Source of the DNA: JAKAWM01 sp049966695
GTDB taxonomy: Bacteria; Actinomycetota; Acidimicrobiia; Acidimicrobiales; Palsa-688
DNA: 21,895 nucleotides
Reading direction: 5' to 3'
NCBI GenBank assembly: GCA_049966695.1
Contig: JBMFUG010000044.1
Coordinates: forward strand, 1-21,895
Of this stretch, positions 8,196-13,515 are shown piece by piece. The position numbers and the translations under genes were made by a program. Numbering within the stretch: the first letter of the stretch is position 1; every line of letters begins with the position of its first letter. Below the pieces are notes generated by a model. That model was not told the origin of the DNA. It worked only from the letters and a program-made list of their open reading frames with translations, and did no database searches.

Positions 8196-9941
8196 ATGCC
8201 AGCTCGCCACGTGGTAGTGGACGGCTCGAACATCGCAACTGAAGGAGGAAGCCTCCCCAGCTTGAGGCAGCTGGACGAGGCTGTGCGGGAGTTCCTCGCG
8301 GAAAACCCAGCCGACGTGGTCACGGTGGTCGTGGATGCCTCTTTCGGGCATCGGATTGACCCCTCCGAGCGAGAGCGCTTCGAACAAGCGGAGGCAGCAG
8401 GTGAGGTCGTGGTACCACCAGCCGGTGCGATCGGTCGCGGCGATGCTTTCTTGCTAAGGATCGCCGACAAGGTCGGCGCAGTCGTGCTTTCGAACGATTC
8501 CTTTCAGGAGTTCCACGGGGAGTACGAGTGGCTGTTCGACAAAGGACGCCTGATCGGAGGCAAACCTGTGCCCGGTGTGGGCTGGATATTCACTCCCCGC
8601 ACGCCGGTGCGAGGGGCGAAAAGCCGTGAGTCCGTGAAGGAGGCGAAGCGTAAGAAGCGTTCGCTGCTCGACGAGGAGCCAAACGGGAGCGGTCTCGACA
8701 TGGCAGCTGAGCGCCTGCGCGAGCACGGCGGCGAGCGCAAGTTGCAACGAGCAATTGCAGTTGCCGTTGACGAGGCAGTTGAACCTACCAAGCCTGGCCG
8801 CAAGCGCAGGCGCCGTCACCGCGGGGGCGAGGCACCTTCAGAACCACTGAACGACCCTCTCAGTTTCATCACCTTTCTCGCGTCTCACCATCTGGGCAAA
8901 CAAGTCGAGGGAAAGGTCGAGGAGTTCTCCTCGCACGGGGCTTTCGTCTCTGTCGACGGCGCTCGCTGCTACTTACCGTTGGCGGCTATGGGCGAGCCAC
9001 AGCCTCGTTCGGCCCGTGAGGTGCTGCGCAAGGGAGAGGTGAGGCCTTTTGTGGTGCAAGCTTTTGATGCCATGAGACGAGGTATCGAGCTGGCAATGCC
9101 AGGCTTCGCCAGGCCTTCCGGTGGCCCGACAGACGAAACGGTAGAAGCCGAGATCCACTCGCCGGTTGAGCCAGGGAGACTGTTGTCGAGCCAGGGACCA
9201 CGTGCCGTCATGGCCCTGGGCAACGATGGCGGTGTCGAGAGAGGCAATGGTGCCGACGGCCATGGCGCGAGCGAAATTGGCGACGGCAGAGGCTTTGGCG
9301 ACGATGCTAGCGAAAGCGGCACTGGTGGGAGGAGACGAGGAAGAGGCGTCGCCAAGGCTGCTCCTAGTAGCGCTGCGGCAGGCTTGGCTGCCGAGCTGGC
9401 GCCACCGGGGCCGCCACCGTCGGACGTTGCACGCGCCAAGGGTGTCGCACAGTCCCAGCCCGAGGCGCCCGCTACTGAGGTGGCTGCTGGCGCAGTGAAA
9501 GCTCCGAGGACAGCGACGGTGACCGCGCGACGCTCGGCCGCCAAGGGCTCGACCTCGGCCAATGGCCGAGCCGCAAAGGCACCAGCTAAGCCAGCTAAGA
9601 AGGTGGCAGCGGCACCGGCGCCGGCAAGCGCAGCAGCAGTCAAGAAGGCAGCGGCTAAGCGGGCAAAGGCGCCAGCGCCGGCCAAGAAGTCCTCAGCACC
9701 AGCTGCCAGCAAGACGGCGGCTTCGGTTGCCAAGAAGTCCGCAACGTCGGCCAAGAAGGCTGCAACGCCGGTTGTAAAGGCCCCGGTACCAGCTGCTAAG
9801 AAGCCGAAGGCGGGAACACGAAGTACGAAGGGGGTCGCTCCCGCGGAGGCTCCGGCCACAAAGGCAGCTGCGACGACAAAGCGGGCCACAAAGGCAGCTG
9901 CGACGACAAAGCGGGCCCGAGCTGACAGCCCTCAGGGCTAA
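8196..9941 (+). CDS. NYN/Zc3h12a-like PIN-fold ribonuclease with S1 domain and Lys/Ala/Pro-rich histone-H1-like tail
   Basis: This 581-residue protein has three parts. Residues 1-135 form a NYN (Zc3h12a-like) nuclease domain with a putative acidic metal site: VVVDGSN (Asp9, Asn12), VVVDASFG (Asp47), GRGDAFLL (Asp83) and VLSNDSFQEF (Asp101), ending in the conserved GWIFTPR. A basic linker (about 140-215, RKRRRRHRGG) leads to an S1-type OB fold at about 236-303 (VEGKVEEFSSHGAFVSVDG...YLPLAAMG). After about residue 310 the chain is low-complexity and very rich in Ala, Lys and Pro, with AAKK/PAKK repeats like histone H1 or mycobacterial HupB tails. Expected activity is endonucleolytic cleavage of structured RNA, with S1 and tail binding RNA or DNA; this is inferred. 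The next gene, a macrodomain protein, starts 26 bp downstream, suggesting an operon. Confidence 0.88.
   Translation: MPARHVVVDGSNIATEGGSLPSLRQLDEAVREFLAENPADVVTVVVDASFGHRIDPSERERFEQAEAAGEVVVPPAGAIGRGDAFLLRIADKVGAVVLSNDSFQEFHGEYEWLFDKGRLIGGKPVPGVGWIFTPRTPVRGAKSRESVKEAKRKKRSLLDEEPNGSGLDMAAERLREHGGERKLQRAIAVAVDEAVEPTKPGRKRRRRHRGGEAPSEPLNDPLSFITFLASHHLGKQVEGKVEEFSSHGAFVSVDGARCYLPLAAMGEPQPRSAREVLRKGEVRPFVVQAFDAMRRGIELAMPGFARPSGGPTDETVEAEIHSPVEPGRLLSSQGPRAVMALGNDGGVERGNGADGHGASEIGDGRGFGDDASESGTGGRRRGRGVAKAAPSSAAAGLAAELAPPGPPPSDVARAKGVAQSQPEAPATEVAAGAVKAPRTATVTARRSAAKGSTSANGRAAKAPAKPAKKVAAAPAPASAAAVKKAAAKRAKAPAPAKKSSAPAASKTAASVAKKSATSAKKAATPVVKAPVPAAKKPKAGTRSTKGVAPAEAPATKAAATTKRATKAAATTKRARADSPQG
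9854..9917. repeat. 30-bp tandem direct repeat in the basic tail of the NYN protein
   Basis: Positions 9854-9883 are repeated exactly at 9884-9913, and the match continues 4 bp further. The repeat is in frame and duplicates the ten-residue segment ATKAAATTKR, extending the Lys/Ala-rich tail. Confidence 0.93.
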
Positions 9942-9967
9942 AGCACGAACAAGCGTAAAGTCAGGCT

Positions 9968-10480
9968 GTGCACTTAGAGGCTGTCCTGGGTGACATCACC
10001 CAACAAGAGGTGAACGCCATAGTCAATGCTGCAAATGAGCTGTTGGCGGGTGGGGGTGGCGTTGACGGCGCCGTGCACCGGGCTGCTGGGGCTCGGGAGA
10101 TGCACGAGGCCTGTCAGCGCCTGGGTGGGTGCTCAACCGGCGATGCCAAGGTGACTCCAGGGTTCGCCCTGAAAGCCCGCTGGGTTATCCACACTGTTGG
10201 GCCACGGTGGAAAGGCGGTGGCCACGGGGAGGAACAAGCTCTGCGCAGTTGTTACCGCCGTTGCCTCGAAGTGGCAGACGAGCTCGGCGTGAGCACGATC
10301 GCTTTTCCCGCCATTTCCACAGGAGCTTACGGCTACCCACCTGAGAGGGCGGCCACGGTCGCTGTAGAGACTCTTTTGGCCACCCCGACGAAGGTGAGCC
10401 TGGCTCGACTGGTCGCGTTCGATGAGCGGACGCTCGCACTTTACATGGACTTACTGTCTGGACGTGGAGCTGGCCTTTAG
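9968..10480 (+). CDS. Macrodomain protein, O-acetyl-ADP-ribose deacetylase (YmdB/MacroD) type
   Basis: The 170-residue protein is a single macrodomain. It has GDIT (Asp9), the NAAN ribose-binding motif (Asn20-Asn23), GGGGVDGAVH with candidate catalytic Asp33, STGDAKVTPG, and the phosphate loop AISTGAYGYP. These are the features of MacroD/YmdB enzymes that hydrolyse O-acetyl-ADP-ribose and remove mono-ADP-ribose from acidic residues. It would act in the cytoplasm on the product of sirtuin deacetylation or ADP-ribosylation. The start is GTG 9968, 26 bp after the preceding stop, without a strong Shine-Dalgarno; translation may be coupled. It is convergent with the next gene. No sirtuin or ADP-ribosyltransferase is seen in the window, so the substrate source is unknown. 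Confidence 0.93.
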   Translation: MHLEAVLGDITQQEVNAIVNAANELLAGGGGVDGAVHRAAGAREMHEACQRLGGCSTGDAKVTPGFALKARWVIHTVGPRWKGGGHGEEQALRSCYRRCLEVADELGVSTIAFPAISTGAYGYPPERAATVAVETLLATPTKVSLARLVAFDERTLALYMDLLSGRGAGL

Positions 10481-10539
10481 CTTGCGGCGTTGGCCTGGCT
10501 AGCTGAACGTGGTGGCGCGAACGCTTGGCCAAGAGCTTG

Positions 10540-10956
10540 CTATGCCGATGGACGGTAGAGCCGCCGGCCGCAGAAGTGGGGCTCGATGATCGCAATGCAG
10601 CGGTCCTTTGGCCCTGGTGCCCATATCTCGAAAGAACCGGCGCGCACCAGCTGGGACAGGTCGTCAACGGAATCAGTGATGTCCGCTCCCACTCCTGAGA
10701 CCACTACGTCCCAACCTTCGTGGCTGCCTGGGTCCACCCAGTCTGCCTCGAAAGCTATCTTTCCCAACGGGGCCCAGCTGAGCAGGATAGGCGAGGAAGT
10801 GAGGAACGCAACCGTCCTTTGGTGAAGGACGAAGTTGACGGGGAAAATCTCCGGCCGCTCGTGGTCCACGACCACCGCCACGCGACCGTACTTGGCCCCT
10901 GTCAGCAGCCTGAGGCATTCGTCCTCGGACAGGATCTCGAAGGCTGTCTCTTCCAT
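10540..10956 (-). CDS. Pyridoxamine 5'-phosphate oxidase-like (split-barrel) flavin/F420-fold protein
   Basis: This 138-residue protein has the PNPOx-like split beta-barrel pattern: an ILSEDECLRLLTGAKYGRVAVVVDHERPEIFPVNFVL block, TVAFLTSSP, KIAFEADWVDPGSHEGWDVVVSGVGADI, and a C-terminal IIEPHFCGRRLYR. Such proteins bind FMN, F420 or haem-related cofactors; which one cannot be told. The frame is open back to 11055, but ATG 10956 is preferred because GAGGAGG lies 5 nt before it and family similarity starts there. It lies 102 bp downstream of the histidine kinase on the same strand and may be cotranscribed or use its own promoter. PNPOx-fold genes are common neighbours of DevR/DosR-type systems, so a redox-stress role is plausible. 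Confidence 0.88.
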   Translation of the reverse strand: MEETAFEILSEDECLRLLTGAKYGRVAVVVDHERPEIFPVNFVLHQRTVAFLTSSPILLSWAPLGKIAFEADWVDPGSHEGWDVVVSGVGADITDSVDDLSQLVRAGSFEIWAPGPKDRCIAIIEPHFCGRRLYRPSA

Positions 10957-10961
10957 AGCTG

Positions 10962-10968
10962 CCTCCTC
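10962..10968 (-). promoter_or_regulatory. Ribosome binding site for the PNPOx-like gene
   Basis: On the minus strand GAGGAGG lies 5 nt before the ATG at 10956, which decides the start against the longer open frame. Confidence 0.85.
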
Positions 10969-11041
10969 AACAGGCCATCGTGCCGTTAGGACAAAACGGG
11001 CCGGGCCACTTAGGGCTTGCAAGTGAACGCCAGTATGGTGG

Positions 11042-11055
11042 GGGCCGAAGGCCAC
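11042..11055. promoter_or_regulatory. Imperfect DevR-like site upstream of the PNPOx gene
   Basis: GGGCCGAAGGCCAC keeps the GGGCC...GGCC arms seen in the boxes at 12959-13016, but its right arm is displaced by one base relative to GGGnC-N4-GnCCC. It lies 86-99 bp upstream of the PNPOx start, just beyond the kinase stop. This is weak evidence. Confidence 0.25.
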
Positions 11056-11058
11056 ATA

Positions 11059-12879
11059 TTAGGGCCTTAGAGGCACTCGCCATTCGAAGCGCGTGCCCCC
11101 GCCTTCTGCTTGGGGCACGGCCGACACCCTCAGGCTGCCCCCCAGTAGCTCCGCGCGGGCACGGGCGTTGGCGATCCCGCTCATCCTGCGCGGCCGGCCG
11201 ATGCCCACCCCATTGTCGGTGACCAAGAGAGCGAGCTCGTCGTCCACTGTCACATGTACTTCGACCTGGCTTGCGTGGGCATGGCGGGCGACGTTGGACA
11301 GAGCTTCTCGCAAGACGGCGGCCAGTTCTAGCTGAGCTTGCAGGTCAACTTCTTGCACACCGAGCCCATGGAACGACGCAGCAGGTTCGAAGCCCAGCGC
11401 TTCTGTCACGTCGGAGATGATCTCCATTACCCGGGAGCGCAGGCTTGTCCCTGGTGCTGACTCGAGGGCAAAGATCGCCTCTCTGATTTCTTTGATGGTC
11501 GTGTCCAAGTCGTCGACCGTAGAAGCGACTCGCGAGGCTGCCGGGGCGTTGTCGATCAAGCTGAGAGCTCCCTGCAGGCGCAGCCCAGCCCCGAAAAGGC
11601 GCTGTATGACAAGGTCGTGCAGGTCTCTAGCTATGCGTTCTCGGTCAGCAGAGATGAGCAGGCGGTCGCGCTCGTCGCGCACGGTAGCCAGTTCCAACGC
11701 CAAGCTGGCCTGAGAGGCGAGCCCAGTCAGAAGGCCGATCTCGTGCTCGTCCAAGTGCGAGCCCTCTTCGGCGAGCACGACGAGCGCTCCCGTCCTGTTG
11801 TCATCTGAACCGGGTGACGCAATGGGGAAGGCGGTAGCAGCGAGACCCGGCGCCACGCTCATCCTGCCGTGCTCGGCTGTCCCGCTAGCCATGGCCTGCG
11901 CAACGAGCGTCGGCATGCGGGGGAGCAGGCCGGGTGCCAACAGCTCTTCGTGCTGGCCGGCTCGTGCTGCCACGCGAGCTCGGCCGCGGTCCGACAGGAC
12001 GACCGCTGCCGCGACGGCACCACCTAGCTCAGCAGCCCAACGGCACAGCACGCTCAGCGAGCTTTCGAGCGGGACGTCGGACAAAAGGCTGAGACGTACC
12101 TCGGCCGTGGCCTCCAGCCAGCGTGCTTGGCGACGGAGCTGGGTTTCTGCCGCTATGCGCTCGGTGATGTCCCGCACCAGCACTGAATAGCCGCGCTCCT
12201 TGCCTCTGGTGAGCGGGGAGACGGAAATGGCGACGTCCACCACCCGGCCTGCGCTTGTTTGCCAGCGAGTGTCGCGAGTTGGTGGCGACTGGCCATTTCG
12301 GGCAGCGTCGAGCATCTCCTGCAGGACGGGGTCGTTGGGGAAAAGCAAGCCGATGTGGCGCCCAATTACGTCCTCAGGCCTAAAGCCGAACATTTTCTCA
12401 GCGCCAGGGTTCCAGCTGGTTATAACGCCGGACTCGTTCATCGAAAGGATCCCGTCGCTGGAAGACTGGACTATTGCAGCCAGCTCCCCTTGGGCGGCTT
12501 CGGCTGCTTTGCGTTCTGTGATGTCCCTGATGGCGGCGATCACGAGCTCAGTGCCGGGGACCGGTGCCAGCATGATGTCCACTGGGAACTCGCCGCCGTC
12601 CTTGCGCCGTGCGTAAAGTTCAACGCTTGTCCCCATGGGCCGAGCCCGCGGGGCCGTCGAGTAAGCCGACCGGTGGCTACGGTGCGCCTTGCGGAAGCGC
12701 TCCGGCATCAGTGCTTCGACGGGAAGGTTCTCCAGGCCCGCAGGGCCATAGCCGAACAGCGCCTCGGCTCTGTCATTGGCCGCGACGATCATCCCCTTGG
12801 CATCGACAACGACGCAGGCGTCCGGCATAAGGGACACAACGGTGCCAAGCAATGGCTCGGTTTGGGTTAGCGACGCCAT
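11059..12879 (-). CDS. Soluble PAS-PAS-GAF sensor histidine kinase, DevS/NarX-like (HisKA_3)
   Basis: This 606-residue cytoplasmic kinase has no membrane helix. PAS1 spans about 10-120 and ends in AAIRDITERK. PAS2 spans about 130-243 and ends in VLVRDITER. A GAF domain follows at about 265-400, then HisKA_3 with the phosphoacceptor in DRERIARDLHDLVIQRLF (His421), and a HATPase with an N-box (LREALSNVARHA) and a G1 box (DNGVGIG). The H-box is very like mycobacterial DevS/DosS, sensors of O2, NO and CO. PAS1 has FRKAHRSHRSAY, where His66 seems to align with the FixL haem-ligand region, although many non-haem PAS domains share it. The likely partner is the response regulator at 16307-16966. The ATG at 12879 lacks a strong Shine-Dalgarno and is divergent from the second PNPOx-like gene. 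Confidence 0.94.
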   Translation of the reverse strand: MASLTQTEPLLGTVVSLMPDACVVVDAKGMIVAANDRAEALFGYGPAGLENLPVEALMPERFRKAHRSHRSAYSTAPRARPMGTSVELYARRKDGGEFPVDIMLAPVPGTELVIAAIRDITERKAAEAAQGELAAIVQSSSDGILSMNESGVITSWNPGAEKMFGFRPEDVIGRHIGLLFPNDPVLQEMLDAARNGQSPPTRDTRWQTSAGRVVDVAISVSPLTRGKERGYSVLVRDITERIAAETQLRRQARWLEATAEVRLSLLSDVPLESSLSVLCRWAAELGGAVAAAVVLSDRGRARVAARAGQHEELLAPGLLPRMPTLVAQAMASGTAEHGRMSVAPGLAATAFPIASPGSDDNRTGALVVLAEEGSHLDEHEIGLLTGLASQASLALELATVRDERDRLLISADRERIARDLHDLVIQRLFGAGLRLQGALSLIDNAPAASRVASTVDDLDTTIKEIREAIFALESAPGTSLRSRVMEIISDVTEALGFEPAASFHGLGVQEVDLQAQLELAAVLREALSNVARHAHASQVEVHVTVDDELALLVTDNGVGIGRPRRMSGIANARARAELLGGSLRVSAVPQAEGGGTRFEWRVPLRP

Positions 12880-12947
12880 CTGGCTGCCATCCTAACGACT
12901 TCGCACCCGCTGGTCCCGTTCTCTAGCCGCCGGCACATGTCGGCCTT

Positions 12948-12993
12948 GCTCTCTCAAAGGGCCCTGTGGCGCTCTCTCAAAGGGCCCTGTGGC
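12948..12993. repeat. Exact 23-bp tandem duplication in the divergent kinase/PNPOx promoter
   Basis: The 23-bp unit beginning GCTCTCTCAAAGGGCCC occurs at 12948-12970 and again at 12971-12993. Each copy contains a GGGCC-N4-GGC element, so the duplication adds one regulatory-like site. Confidence 0.95.
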
Positions 12994-13016
12994 CAGCCCT
13001 TTGGGCCATATGGCCC
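12959..13016. promoter_or_regulatory. Array of three phased DevR/DosR-like boxes
   Basis: GGGCC-N4-GGC sites start at 12959 (GGGCCCTGTGGC), 12982 (GGGCCCTGTGGCCA) and 13003 (GGGCCATATGGCCC, a perfect 14-bp palindrome preceded by TTT). Spacings are 23 and 21 bp, about two helical turns. The skeleton GGGnC-N4-GnCCC equals that of the mycobacterial DosR box (GGGACTTTAGTCCC type). The third site lies 38 bp upstream of the ATG at 13054, a position suited to overlapping a -35 region. Binding by the regulator at 16307-16966 is inferred. Confidence 0.55.
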
Positions 13017-13053
13017 TGCCCCGTGAAATGCAGTGGTGGCCACTATTGGAGCG

Positions 13054-13515
13054 ATGCCGACGTTGTCATCACTGGGGCCAGGCCCGCGTCTCCTGGCTTC
13101 GTCTTCGCGTTTGGACCTGACCACTTGCCGGCAACTTCTGGCCAGTGCCTCGAACGGTCACCTCGCCATCTCACAGGGCGCTCTACCCGTTGTAGCGTTC
13201 GTGACGTGCACGGTGGACGGCGGTGACCTGCTCGTGCGGGCTAGGGCCGGCTTTGCCGGGCGAGCTGCGCCGGAGCCAGAGGTGGTGGCTTTTGAGACGG
13301 GTGGCATCTCGACCGACGGCATGTGCGCTTGGGAGGTCTTGGTCCAAGGGCGAGCGATAGCCGAGCCAGCTACCCCAGGCGGTGCCAGGCGGTCTCCACC
13401 ACAATTTTTTGTGGGCGAGGCTATGAGCGTCGTCCTGCGGGTAAGTATGGAACGAGTGACCGGTTGGCGCTATCGCGTCAGCGGCGAAGTCAAGGAGGTC
13501 GTACGTGGCAATTGA
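13054..13515 (+). CDS. Divergent PNPOx-like split-barrel protein
   Basis: The frame encodes about 153 residues with the layout of short PNPOx-fold proteins: an LDLTTCRQLLASASNGHLAIS helix-strand start, LPVVAFVTCTVDGGDLLVRARAG, EPEVVAFETGGIS, and AWEVLVQGRAIAEPATP. A C-terminal VSMERVTGWRYRVSG corresponds to the family's closing strand. Cofactor residues are poorly conserved, so the flavin/F420 assignment is tentative. ATG 13054 is chosen because the regulatory boxes end at 13016 and leave room for a promoter; GTG 13033 is an in-frame alternative. Its end overlaps the next gene by 11 bp, and AAGGAGG for that gene lies inside it. The two are therefore almost certainly cotranscribed and translationally coupled. 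Confidence 0.78.
   Translation: MPTLSSLGPGPRLLASSSRLDLTTCRQLLASASNGHLAISQGALPVVAFVTCTVDGGDLLVRARAGFAGRAAPEPEVVAFETGGISTDGMCAWEVLVQGRAIAEPATPGGARRSPPQFFVGEAMSVVLRVSMERVTGWRYRVSGEVKEVVRGN
13492..13498 (+). promoter_or_regulatory. Ribosome binding site for the GNAT-ACS gene inside the preceding ORF
   Basis: AAGGAGG lies 6 nt before the GTG at 13505 and within the last codons of the PNPOx-like gene, fixing the start of the large fusion protein. Confidence 0.85.

Noticed and set aside
8969..9889. 306-codon Ala-rich antisense frame.
   Set aside because: It is antisense to the repetitive Lys/Ala tail of the NYN protein; its composition mirrors that repeat and it has no own ribosome binding site.
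12966..13226. 86-codon plus-strand frame overlapping the start of the second PNPOx-like gene.
   Set aside because: It begins in the tandem repeat, has no homology, and conflicts with the better-supported frame ending at 13515.
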